From Saururus chinensis (taxonomy: Eukaryota; Streptophyta; Magnoliopsida; Piperales; Saururaceae): a stretch of DNA of 64,000 nt. The notes beneath the pieces were generated by a model. It was given only the letters and a program-made list of their open reading frames with translations. It made no database searches and had not been told where the DNA came from. Below, piece by piece: positions 44,760-57,253 of the stretch; within the stretch, counting starts at the first letter, position 1, and each line of letters starts with the position of its first letter. The DNA is taken from positions 3,410,001 through 3,474,000 of the forward strand of contig CP141145.1 of the NCBI GenBank assembly GCA_035235625.1. The letters are read 5' to 3'. Both the position numbers and the translations under genes were made by a program.

Positions 44760-46250
44760 ATGCCCTTGAGATTTTTCGTATCTTCTAGGCTGTCTGTAGG
44801 TTAGATGAGTGGATGCAAAGCAGGCAAAAGAATCGGCCATATAATTTGATTCTCTATAAATATGGTGAACTGACATTGTATGTTGAGGTGTAATAGACTA
44901 TTTCCACAATGATGGTTTTTCCAAGAACTTTCTCAACTAGAATAGAAGAATATGATTCAATAAAAAGAGGGAAGTAGTTAAATACTATAGTGATATCCTA
45001 GTAAATTTTCAATCAAAGCCAATGCTTATGGTCTCATATTATTGTTATGGCCATAATAATGATGATAGAGGAGACAAATATTACCGTGACTATCTCTAAT
45101 GAGAACACCTTCTCCAGAATGAATTGTATTTCCTTTCAAAGCCCCATCCACATTAAGCTTTCAACAATTAAAAAAAGTCTTTAAATTGTCCATTTTACCC
45201 AAATGATATGAAGAGATTTGAAGCTCAACTCTCCAACACTTAGCTTCTATATAATAGCTTTTTCTCTTGTTGAAATAGTTAGCATAGGTGGAGCAATATC
45301 GGTAAGAGTTCTCATAAAATCACATATCTTCCAAATGAGAGAATTACAAATTCATCTGTTTATTATCAAACTTAGTTGCATAAGTAGTTTTCGAGATAAA
45401 CTAAATGATAAAAAAGGGAATATCACACGCACAAAAAATCCAACAAAAGTCTTTTTTTACTTGAAAGAAATGAAATTTAGCTAATTCATTCTCCAGGTAG
45501 TAGAATTTTAGATGGGATATCAAACAATTCTTTAAAATACTTCTAGGTTAAAATGCAATAATCCCTTGCTTTAAAATATGATCCACAAATTCACAAAGAG
45601 GAAAAAAACAGCAAAAACATTTAGAAGCAATATAAATCCCATAATTTTGAACATGGTCCTCTATAGGAATTCTACCATACCAAGCAAAGAGTAAAAAATA
45701 GATAATTTACCAAGAATAATAGAATGTCAGGCCAAACTAAACCAAATTTGCTTGTCCTAACATCTACAAAGAATAGACAAAGCAAATTTAATACCCATAA
45801 TATCTTTATAGTATTGTATTTTGCAGAAACTTCTCCTCAAACCTGTAGTTTACGCAAAGCAAGAAAAGCATTAGGAACAAGGTACTTTTCATAAAATTAT
45901 GCCAAAGAGAATTTTCAGATATAATATTTGAATACAGCTTATATTGAAGAACATTAGCAACATCTTTAAGCCTTCTAATACCCAATCCTCCCTAATCTAC
46001 TTGAGAGTAAAGATGAGAATAAGAAATTCAATGCCTTCTTGCACCATAATCAGAATTACCACAAAAGAAATATGCAATCAATCTTTCCAATTTTTGAATA
46101 ACAAAAACAAGGGGAGATAAAGGAGATAAGATGAATATGGGCATACAATTTCACACCCCTAATTTCCACCTATAAATTTTTTGTGAAAATGCATGTTCTT
46201 CATTTCTTTCAAAAGAAACATCTTAAATACCATCTATCCATCTTGTTTGT
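44760..46250 (-). pseudogene. LINE (L1-type) fragment: end of RT and RNase H
   Basis: The minus strand shows, from right to left, YFFCGNSDYGARRHWISY near 46080, GGLGIRRLKDVANVLQYK and SLWHNFMKS (about 45990-45890). These are the C-terminal end of a plant LINE reverse transcriptase. Near 45150-45050 comes KLNVDGALKGN with GVLIRDSHGN and ALALIENL, the plant LINE-type RNase H. The zinc-binding region between them is decayed. Multiple stops are present. It lies tail to tail with the terpene synthase. No poly-A end is visible at its 3' side, so it is truncated there. Confidence 0.75.
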
Positions 46251-46536
46251 TGCAGCAGTAAAAACATACAAAAAATCATTAAAGAATAAAGAATTGGGGG
46301 CATGCTCATCTATCTACACAATTATTTGAATGTGATAACAGTAACTCTAATAAAGATTTGTCTGTTAACAAAATCTAAACCAATGAAAAAGAAATGACAC
46401 ACTCACGTGCCTATGAAAACTTAGCTGAAGTATCTCTATAAATGTTGAGTAAATCTTCCCTATATCTATGGCCTTCACATACTTTAATTCTTGAACCAAA
46501 TACCTACACCACAAAGGATGCTGAGGATATAGGAAC

Positions 46537-47990
46537 AGTAGAATAACACTATTGTACCATTCTCACTGACGCCACATCGACGCATTGTTCACAATTTTGA
46601 TGACCAAAAATCGCATGCCTGTAAATGCATGCATGCTTAAGCATTATTCATCTTCTTCCTCTTGACGGTTCAACCATCGACATATATGTGACTTTAGCGT
46701 TGATCATAATCATGCCCAGATGCCCTCTTTACATTAATTTATTTAGTCCCATATCTGTGTGCCTGGGCTTTGAGAGATAGACGGTGTAAGGAGGCATGCA
46801 ACTTACCTGCCTTCTTAGTTATGTGTCATTGGATCAAAATACGATGTCCTACATAAATGGGGCTCATGTTGACGTGCATGATGCGATCTCACAGAAAAGG
46901 GACTGAACATATTAGTAATTTATTTTTTACAAAGATGCAACTTTAACCCTATGAGTTATGATATCATCATCAAAAATTTCCATTGAAAGCTTCAACTTCA
47001 GTTTTTATCAAAGCAATTTACAATTGTATGTAGCTCGTGCTTGCATTTTCTCACAAACTTGGTTACTAGTTAACCTCTAACATTCAGCTTCTAATTGTGG
47101 CAATTGAGCCTCACTTGATACTCTTACCTAAATTTTCATACAATGTTCTACATACTTTTGTTTATCCTTGCACATTTCCACACCCAAAATTCTATCAAAG
47201 TCATTTAATATTTCACTTGATAGGAATAATGCTTGTTATAATGACGTTCCTCTATTGTTTGCAGCCTTTTCAAGCATATGCTTTCTTGCCTCATTCACCA
47301 TTTCATCTTACCTCAGTCTCTTATCGTTAAATTGAGACTCTTTTGTTTGATTGATAGCTCTAGCCTCAACTTGCTTTCTCTTCCACAAGCATCATCTTAC
47401 TCCCCATATAAAAATAAATTTCATCTATGTATTGTAAGAACATATGTGTCATATGTATAGTTATTAGCTAATTTCTTTGTCAAAATTATTTTAAAAACCT
47501 TATATATTTATTGAGTTTTAGAATCTAATTTGAGGTTAATATGGCCGAGTTAGCTTTAGAATTGACAGACTTAAAAAATAAGATCAGATGTGTTCTTATT
47601 GATCACATTTGCATACAAACATGACTTAGAGGAGTTTCATAAGTAATTTTAATGGTTTCAGATATTTTTAGGGTAAAAAAGGTAAAATTATAAGTAGAAC
47701 AATCGATCACTACACATAAGGAAGAACAGAACAATTGATTGCACCTTGATTAAGCTCTGTGCGAAATGAAGCCAAGAGTTATATATCAATTTCTCTCGTG
47801 AATTGATCTGTCACTTGGAGTATCATGTTCATAACAAATAGTGAATGATTGATCACTATTTGGAACGATCAATCCTTTTAAGGACAGGCCACCATAATTA
47901 AGACATTCCAATTTCAATTTCATTTCTTATTTAAGTACAAGTCCTAAACAAAAAAAAGAGCTATATAAGGGTTATAAATTCATGAAATTT
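46537..47990 (+). repeat. Z-family repeat, complete copy Z1 with an empty CACTA site
   Basis: 46537-47260 aligns with 48872-49574 and 47258-47990 with the reverse complement of 10541-11308. The uninterrupted junction cctctattgTTTgcagcc (TTT at 47258-47260) is the pre-insertion form of the CACTA target. The small open frames here (47097-47330, 47278-47460) are not supported as genes. Confidence 0.88.
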
Positions 47991-48439
47991 TAACTTTTAA
48001 TGATCATTGAATCCTCCTATCTTACGTTGTGTAGGACCAATAATCTTTTAATCCACTAGTCCATTTAAATATGACTCTTGGCCCAGGGAAGCGATTTCTA
48101 CATAACTCCCATTTTTAGAGAGCTGGAAGACTTTGATCCTTTTTCATACCAGCCCCCTTTTGTCTACGTAGCTAATGACTCACTTTTGGAGCGAAGGCAT
48201 CAAGAGTTCCTATGACCATAGTTGCCTATGCATGGTCTTTTGGATACCCATTCATCATAATGAATAGTCTCATACACATGCATTGAGGATTATAACCCTT
48301 AGGTAAAATATGCATAAATGATCTTTCATCCACATCACATATCATATAAAAAACCATGCTATATTGATTATAAATATTATAGAAAACATTAGCTATATTG
48401 CTAATGAAATCCAAATTCATATATTCCATCAGCAACCGT

Positions 48440-48871
48440 GCCAAGATGTCGATGACCCCATTGATGACCAGCAGTGAACTCATCGACACGTTGAACCTTG
48501 TCAACAGTGACTATGAGGTTCATCACAAATGTCATGGATGGGTTGATGACTTTGTCGATAACCATCAGTGATTCATTGATGTGTCAAACCTTACCGACAA
48601 AAACTATCGGTGATTTACAAACAGGTAGACACCCTCCCTAATAACCATCAGTGAGTTCACTGACGTATCGACTATCACTGACAAATATATTAATATGCAT
48701 TAGTGACTTCATATAGAGGTCGACACCCACACCAATAACTATTGGTGAGTTCATTGACATGTGGACTATCACGGACACAGATATAAATCTCTATCTATTA
48801 CTTTTACTAATGTGTCAATGCCCTCACCGATAACCATCAGTGAGTTCACCGACACGTTGAACCCTACCAAT
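48440..48871. repeat. Short tandem array with ACCATCAGTGAGTTCA
   Basis: Five or more imperfect units built on GATAACCATCAGTGAGTTCA followed by CCGACACGTTGAACC-like words, with inverted versions (for example ACTATCGGTGA near 48602). It resembles the subterminal region of another CACTA-like family and lies directly before copy Z2. Confidence 0.6.
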
Positions 48872-49574
48872 AGTGGAATAACACTATTGTGTTATTCTCA
48901 CCGACGCCACATCAATGCATTGTTCACATTGTTTATGACTAAAAATCGCATGTTTGAGCATTGTTCAAATTTTCCTCTCATCAGTTCAACCATCGACATG
49001 TTGGTGACTTTACCATTGATCATAATCATGCCCAGATGCCCCCTTTACATTAATTTCTTTAGTACTATATGTGTGAGCCTAGGCTTTGAGAGATCGACGG
49101 TGTAAGGAGGCATTCAACTTGCATGCCCCCTTAGTTATGTGTGTCATCGGATCGAAATCCGATGTCCTACATAAATGGGGCTCATGCTAACGTGCATGAC
49201 CCTATCTCACATAAAAGGGACTTAATATATTAATAATTTTTTTGACAAGGATGCAACTTTTACCTTATGAGTTACGATATCATCATAAAAAATTTCCATT
49301 GAAGGCTTCAACTTTGAATTTTATCAAAGCTATTAACAATTGTCTGCAGCTTCTGCTTGCATTTTCTCACAAACTTGGTTACTAGTTAACCTTTGGCATT
49401 CAACATCTAATTGATAATTGAGCCTCACTTGATACTCTTACCTAAATTTTCATACGAAGTTCTACATACTTTTGTTTATCCTTGCCCATTTCCATAGCCA
49501 TAGTTCTATCAAAGCTATATAATATTTCCCTTGATAGGAACAATGCTTGTGATAATGACATTCCTCTATTGTTT
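48872..49574 (+). repeat. Z-family repeat, left half of copy Z2
   Basis: It matches 46537-47260 throughout and ends cctctattgttt exactly at the CACTA terminus. The right half of this copy is found inverted at 10541-11308. Confidence 0.88.
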
Positions 49575-50110
49575 CACTACAACAAAACTGGGTATTAGCG
49601 ACGCTTTTATTAACGACTCAATTAAAAGCATCGCTACTAACTATCATTTGCAACACTTTGTAAAGTGTCACAAATAAATTGTACATTTAGCAACGCTTTA
49701 CTAAAAGCATCACTAATAATATACTTTTAGCGACACTTTTTGTAAACCGTCACTAAAAGGTGGGTTTTTAGTGACACTGAACTCAAAGTGTTGCTACAAG
49801 TACATTAGTAGCGACGCTTTTGGTAAAGTGCCGCGACAAGATGGCTTAGTGGCTACACTTTACAGAAAGTGTCGCTACAAGTTCGCTTAGTAGCGATGCT
49901 ATATAAAAACGTCGCTCTAAGTTATATTTTAATTTTTTTTAAAAATAACTATTAGGGACAGTTTTATAAAGTGTTGCTACTGAGGATACTTTTAGTGACG
50001 CTCAATGAGAAGCGTTGCTACTAATGATACTTGTAGCGACTTGTTTAAATAGTGTCACTAATAAGCTAACTTATAGCGACACTTTACAAAACTATCACTA
50101 ATAGTTACTT
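49575..50110. repeat. CACTA terminus with subterminal repeat array
   Basis: CACTACAACAAAAC then many direct and inverted copies of TTAGCGACGCTTT-like words, the same motif as at 11309-11945. Confidence 0.88.
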
Positions 50111-53100
50111 TAAAATTAATTTTTAAAAAAAAATAAGAACACAATGTAAGCCCAACCTATTCGAAGGTTTAAAGATGTGATAATGTTTTGATATACTAAG
50201 AATAATTTGTTAAAAAGTTATGATAATCTGATAATTTATATAATAGAATTGAATAATATAAATTATGAAATACATAAATTAATAAAATTCTTAAATAATT
50301 ATTTTTTATATTATATAAACTTTTTTAAAAATTAACTCTTTATTAGTACTAACCTAGCCTGACATAAGAACCAAAACTCATGATACACTTGGGTCAGGTT
50401 AGTCGAGTTTTGTAGGACCTGACTTGAGATATGAACCGAGTCTGTTGGACCTAACCTGACATAAGAACCAAAACTCATGAACCAACTCAACCCGAAATAA
50501 GAAATTTAAAACTTGAAAACTAAAATAAGCACCGACATTCCATTTTAGGTCATTCGGGTAGATTCTTTGGTTTTCACGTGATAGACCTAAGCCAACTTGA
50601 CCTAGAACAAGACCCAACCGGAGCCAACTTGACCCACTTGTACCGTATAGGCGTATAGGGCTTTCAATGTAGGCATATACTTGAACATTTAACTTCGACG
50701 CATACCCATATGATAATTGATATTGTCATCCATATTAATATGGCTTTCCATGGATGATTGTATTTGCCCAAACTCAAGTTATATACAACATAAAATTTTA
50801 AATATTTTCCATTAAAGAAATAGGTTAAAATGGGTCATGCTATTATATATATCATGATGAAAGAATTATTTTTTATAATTACATATAAAATTATTATTTA
50901 ATTTAATAATTTATTTCTTAAAATTAAATAATATAAATTATGAAATAATTAATTTAATATATTATTTAATAAAATTATTAAATAATTATTTATTATGCTA
51001 TATAATAAATTTATTTAATGTGTAAAAAATAACTATTTACTAGTACTATTAAATTATATCAATATAAATATAATGAAAAACATTACTACTATGGTAACAT
51101 GAAGGCTTGCAACTTATTAATCTATTTATGACCATAGCATTATTAATTTGTAAAAATAGTGTTATTCTAACTCTTGTCCATCAACACTCGATGTTAGTGA
51201 GAAAGTTGAGTCGTCGAGCTTGGGTTGGGTTATCTAAAGCCAAAATATATTTCCATTTAAGAATAATAACTTGTCAACCTGATCCAATTCAAATATTTAG
51301 AAAACTTAAAAATTAACCTTATTATGAAAATAAATAAAAATAAAATTTTAAATAATTATATATTTATTTTATCTTATTTAACTTGTTAAAATTTTGAGAG
51401 CTAGTAATTATAAAATTAAAAAGTAAATTATATAAATTAAAAAATTATATATAACTTTATTTGAGTACGGATACAAGTTTACTCAATCACATATAACTAC
51501 AACAATCACAAACGAGACCCAACGACATCTTTTGATAAGTATTGAGTTAATTTTTGGCAAACGAATCACTTCCTTGTATGGTTAAAATATATTTTCTTTG
51601 TATTGTCAAACCTTAGATCGAACGACCTATAATGCATGAGTTCTTACATGCAGTACACTTAATTATGTTGTCAGATTTTGATGTAACAACTTATGATGCA
51701 TGGGCCTATGTGCGACTATATATAAACTATATGGATGACAATTAAGTGGATGTATATAGTATAACCTGTACGATTCGATCAGGATCAAGTTAGATTTTTT
51801 TAAAATAATTTTTAAAATTAATTGACTAATTACCAAAATAAATACATATTTATAAAATTTATCTATTAACCATATAAATTTTATATGGTAAAATTTTAAA
51901 TTAAAAATATAAAATTTTGGTAAAAAAAGTTTAGGTGAGTGCCCTAGGCTCTAATCAGTTGTACTATGTTTATTCAAGTTTTAAAGTAATATGCATCATT
52001 GAATCTAATTTTCTGGGCTAATTGTGTATACACTTAATTATGTTTTTTGATTTTGATGTGACAACTTATGATGCATGGGCCTATGTGCGATTATATATAA
52101 ATTGTATGGATGACAATTGGGTGGATGTATACATAAAGTATGGCACGCATGTTTTGGTCAGGATCAAGTTAGATTTTTTTAAAAAATAATTTTAAAAATT
52201 AATTGACTAATTACCAAAATAAATTCAAATTTATAAAATTTATCTATTACCCTTATAAAATTTATAAGATAAAATTTTAAATTAAAAACATAAAATTTTG
52301 GAAATAAAAGTTTAGATGAGTGCATGCCCTAGGCTCTGAGTTGTGCTACGTTTACTCAAAGTCTTAAAGTAATATGTATCTTTGAATCTAAATTTTCTGG
52401 GCTATAGAGCTTGGACTCGAGCAACTGTGCATGAGCCGGAACTCAGCTAAATATACTTAATTGATTAGTGGCAAGTTGAATCCCTTTGAACAGAGAACTT
52501 GGTTAAAATAGTTAATATAAAATATAACAGTATTTGCTATCTTAGAGCATTAATTTCTCTTACATGGTTAAATATTAACCATAAAGATTCGTATCACATG
52601 ACCCTAGATGACCTAGGCTCATTTATATTACAATTAGCTCAGCATTATAAGTGTTAGATTTTAATCGAAAAGACAAATTTTAATATAATGATTCATGGGC
52701 CCATGTAGAATTGCTCCTTCAAAATTTTCTTAATAAAGCCTAAAATAAACCGGCAATCCTTCCCCCTAAAAAAACGAGCTCCCGCTCCCACTCCCACTTT
52801 TTGTGTCTCACGTTTTCATCTACTGAAAATAGATACGCTATATCTTGCAAGCAATGGTATCTCTAAGAATCGTATGAAATAAAATTTAACCCTAACTAGA
52901 CTGGGAATCCTACGATGAAGAGGAGTTGCACGCTGCGGAGGGATTTCTTCACGTCGGCCAGAAAATAGTTCAAGTAGACTGAGTTTTCTAGTAATTTTTT
53001 TTTTAATTTGATACTTTTCATGAAACTTTTTCTTCCATATTCATTTTTCAATTAGTAGAATCTAAATCTTCATTCCATATCCTATATTGGCCAGAAAACC

Positions 53101-55671
53101 AACGAATTCGTATATGCTTTCAGCATCCAAGTTTTCTCAAAGCCCAGATTTCTTCAGAGTCCAGAAATTCTTTAATGTCAGAAATTTATTCTCAGAGTTG
53201 ATTTTAGTTTCCGAATACTAAATAATAGTGCATATAGACTTGAACAGGTCTTTGATTTAACAAAGTCGTCTAAGTGTCTAGCTCATCTCGCTCGTTTCCT
53301 CTTTAGTCGACGTTATGAAGGCTATACTTTACATCGAAGACTAGCAGTGCAGGGAACAGAGGTGTGTTCTTTTGCTTAACTGTTGAATTTGAAGTTTTGA
53401 ATAGATTTAGTTATATACCACCAAACTATCTTGCAATCTAAATATGATGGTATTAAACTCTGAGCACATCAGTTCTTCTGTTTGTAAGTTGTTCTATGAA
53501 TTCCCAAGGGACTTTAACTTTGATATTGTTGTAAGTAAGGTGTGACTCTGTTATACACCAAACACTGATTTATGCATCTTTATGGTGGACTTTTGGCAAT
53601 TTTTTAGAAAAAGTTCCTTTAATGAGGAATAATTAAGACATAGTATTAATATGATGTGTTAAAATAATTATTTTAACTTGTGCAGTGTTTTAATTGGCAA
53701 TATAATCAGTTTTATCTTTGAAAATGTCTAATGCGTGTTTTTTTGTTTAATTTTTCCATACTCTATAGTTGGCCTACCTCCGACACCAGCAATCTCCCTT
53801 CGTCGTCATATATATTTTAAAACAATAAAAGCCATGCATTATGAGTGCAGAGACTAAGTAAAATCTGGAACCATTATGGCCATATATAGCTTCTAGACTA
53901 TCTACTGGAATGCTAAAATGAAAGTCTGATTTTAAGACTTAATCTGAAGAAATTAATTGAAAATTTTGGAGTATTTCAAGAGCCCCTAGAGTTGAGCTAT
54001 TGGAATTGAATCATGTTCAGCAGAAAATTATGAGATATCCCTGCATGCCATAGTTACAATATATATTTTTAAGATTGTAATGATCATAAATTACATAAAT
54101 ATGCTTGTAATGGGCAATTGTAAGCACATATCAATTACATGATGTTCATAAATAGGGTAAAATATCACATAATCACTTTGATAGATTATGAATTCTATGC
54201 ACTGGATTACGAATATCAAAACATTACTCTGATAATCCACTTTTAATAACTGCAGGAGGAAAAGGGGCGGCACCTATGCAATTCTTAATCTCCTTCAATG
54301 CTCTTTGGTAGTTTCCAGCATTTGGTAATTTACTGGGACCTTCCATTCCTTTAGCTTTGCAAATTTAAAAAGTTAAACAATAAAAAGCAATGGACTAAGA
54401 ACTTTGAAATTGAATGTATACCAGAAATTTCTTTCCTTTTTGCTCATGGATTGGGGCTATGAACTGTGGATTCAGTTTTGTGCTTTTTCTGTAAAACTTC
54501 ATGGTTTTGAAGGCAGCTTGTGGATTCAAGCTTGTAAACCACTGTTCGTCTAGTAATTAATAGAGAACACCACTCTTCTTCCCCCAAGGTGCCAAAAAGC
54601 ACCAGATACAACCAGCCAGCCCACATCACCCATTCTCTTCATTTTGATCTCATCTATCTCTTGTTAGCAAAAGAAAAACAGTCTCTATCTCTCTCTCTCT
54701 CTGCCCACACCAATGTCAATATGCATGAGAAATAATTGGCCTACTGCCTGTCTCGTTGGAGCATCTACAGTCTACGCAGACTCTATTCTACCAATGGATT
54801 TTTTTGTTCTAACCTATATGCAATTTAATTTTTACGTCGGAGATGACTCATTCTGTTGGTGTGCCCTTTTTCTGTACCTTTTTTATATATGGGTTTAGTA
54901 ATAAGCGATATTGCCTCTCTTCTCTTGCTTTTGTTTCTTTCAGAATAGTTCAAGACTCTCCAATTGATCCATGCATGATGCAACTTCTGTGTTTTCTCAG
55001 AGATGGGTCCCTTCTATCTTATTCTCAGTCGTTTGGAAAGACTAAAAATGAGGGGGATGCTCTTGTGCCTTGCAAGTGTCTTCAGTGTGTGTACGAATAT
55101 TTGTTACATGCTCACATCCCTAACAGTATTAATCCTTCCAAGAGGACTATTCCCCAATATACAAAAATTAGACATTATGCAGAAGATTTTTCACAAAATA
55201 ATATTTCTATTGCAACAAATTCAACAGCAATATTTTAATTAATATGCTATAAGGAGTCTACATTAGGCATCTTCCATTCTCATTATTATTTGTGCCAACA
55301 AACTCCTCCATTTCAGTTAAGAACTATTAAAAGAAATCACAAGAACAAATGTATAAATCATATTTTTGTCAACTAAAAAATAGCTTTCAACAACTGACTG
55401 CTTTTAACTTTATGCCATTGCCTGCTTTTTATATGCATGAAGTTACTTTAGTAGATATAGTGGTGGATAAGGTACATTTGGGTGGTCTAAACGAGGAGGA
55501 ATGCTTCTTTGATGCATTTGCTATACACAGGGTAGAGGACAAACATCTTAGGTAAAAGGAGCATAGGTAATTTGTTTCCTCTGTCTATTTCTTGTTTCTA
55601 AAACTCCAATGTCATGAAAAATATTTACGATTATCTTTAATTATGATTTAGTTGGCTAATTGTAGACGACT
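50111..55671. other. CACTA 5' leader region, mostly AT-rich
   Basis: No recognised gene. Contents: two copies of cctgacataagaaccaaaac about 104 bp apart (50352 and 50456), a direct duplication at 51656-52400, a less AT-rich patch at 52740-52990 that may hold the promoter or first exon of TNP2, and a short (TC)n run at 54686-54703. Open frames at 54843-55238 and 55349-55555 have no recognisable domain. Confidence 0.45.
51656..52400. repeat. Direct tandem duplication of about 370 bp
   Basis: The unit starts cacttaattatgtt at about 51656 and again at about 52031. It includes ttatgatgcatgggcctatg, gatcaagttagattttttt, gactaattaccaaaataaat and ccctaggctct. The copies differ by scattered changes and small indels. 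Confidence 0.8.
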
Positions 55672-57253
55672 ATGGATAAAAGTTGGATGCTTCTACCAAA
55701 TAGGTATCTGTTGTCATACATTGAAGGAATTAAAAAGTTTATTGATATGGCAAGCCCACGTACAGATAGTGCCAACAGATGCAGGTGCCCATGTAGGAAA
55801 TGCGTTAATAGATACTATAAACATATTAGTGAGGTTGAAGAACATTTGTTGGCCAATGGAATGGACATCTATTATACTCATTGGAAGCATCATGGAGAAC
55901 CTATGTCTTCAACAAAGGGTGGTTTTAGCAACATTATTAATGATGAACCAGTTGATGGGATGGAAGAAATGTTAAAGACATATGGGTCGGATCTAGTGTT
56001 GATGTCCATGCCTCAAATGTTGTCCAAAGGGAAAATCCTAGCATAAGTGATTCTAATGACCTTGAAAGTGGTGATTTAGGTGAATTTGGTAGACTATTGA
56101 ATGATGCAAAGTGTTCACTTTATCCAGGCTGTGAGAAAATCTCCAAGTTGAATTTTCTTGTGAAGTTGCTTCATATAAAGATAATTAATGGTTGGAGTAA
56201 CAAATCATTCATTATGAACAATGAGTTGTTTAAAAATACAATGCCGGATGGGGAGACTTTGCTGACCTCGTATTATGAAGCAAAGAAGTTAATGTGAGGC
56301 TTAGGAATAGGATATATCTCAATCCATGCATGCATAAATGATTGTGTACTATTTTGGAAAGAGAATGAAAAAAGACAAGTTTGTCCCACATGTCACCAAC
56401 CAAAATATAAAGAATGGACAAAGAAATGACAGGAAAATGTAAGAAATTCCTCTTAAGGTACTTAGGTATTTTCCTTTAAAACCTAGGTTGCAAAGACTAT
56501 TTATGTAAAGAAAGATTGTTGTAGATATGAGATGGCACAAAGATAAGCAAGTTATTGAAAAAGATGTATTTTGGCATCCAGCAGATTCCAATGCTTGGGG
56601 AGGAATTTGACAAGGAGCATGAGTGGTTTGTTCGTGATCCTCGCAATGTGAGACTTGGTCTATGACGAATGCATATAGCATGTGGCCTGTAATGCTCATG
56701 CCTTATAATTTGTCTCCTTGGAAATGCATGAAAGATCCATTCATTTTTATGTCATTGCTTATTCCTAGGCCTAAAGCTCCAAGAAATGACATTGATGTAT
56801 ATTTGTGGCCACTCATAGATGAGTCAAATGAGTTGTGGGAAACTAGGATTGAGACAAATAATGTGGTGGCAATTAAAAAATTCAAAATGCATGCAGCAAT
56901 GATGTAGGCTATAAATGACTTCCCCGCTTATGGAAACTTGTCTCGATGGAGCACTAAGGGTTTTTTGCCATGTTTAGCTTGCAATAAAGATGTTAGCTAT
57001 GAAAGATTGAAGCAAGGTACAAAGACATCTTACATGGGACATTGTCGTTTCCTGCTACACAAGCACTATTTACAATTTCGGTATAAGGAGAGATATAACG
57101 GGAAGTCGTAATTGAGGTCAAAGCTGTTACAATTGTCTGGGGATGACTTGTTGTCACAGTTGAAAAATGTGAGGCAGGTTGTATTTGGGAAGGGACTAAA
57201 CAACAAGAAAAGGAAATGTACTAAGGGGGAGTTAAATTGGACAAAAAAGAGTA
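55672..57253 (+). pseudogene. CACTA TNP2 transposase, N-terminal half
   Basis: It starts MDKSWMLLPNRYLLSYIEG at 55672, followed by the cysteine pair region CPCRKCVNRYY and HLLANGMDIYYTHWKHHGEP. After a frameshift near 55975 it continues LLNDAKCSLYPGCEK, LVKLLHIKIINGWSNKSF and GETLLTSYYEAKKLM (56090-56297), then VCPTCHQPKYK. The block MPYNLSPWKCMKDPF, DIDVYLWPLIDESNELWE, NDFPAYGNLSRWSTKGFLPC and YMGHCRF follows (56700-57060). It ends at NWTKKS (57234-57252), where TNP2 proteins continue with FFELPYW. In-frame stops occur near 56296 and 56906. Beyond 57253 the sequence is R repeat. Confidence 0.9.

Larger units (their letters stand above)
49575..57253 (+). mobile_element. CACTA transposon, part 2 (5' end of coding strand)
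   Basis: It begins CACTACAACAAAA at 49575 after TTT and carries the subterminal array, a long AT-rich leader and the N-terminal half of TNP2 on the plus strand. The TNP2 frame is cut after the codons for NWTKKS at 57252. Together with 11309-24869 it forms one element when the 24870-57253 segment is turned over. Confidence 0.88.

Noticed and set aside
24870..57253. Two independent truncated CACTA elements, each hit by an R insertion
   Set aside because: The halves complement each other at one codon position, the R parts complement each other at one base position, and the termini share a 3-bp duplication and the halves of one Z copy. Independent events would not give this.
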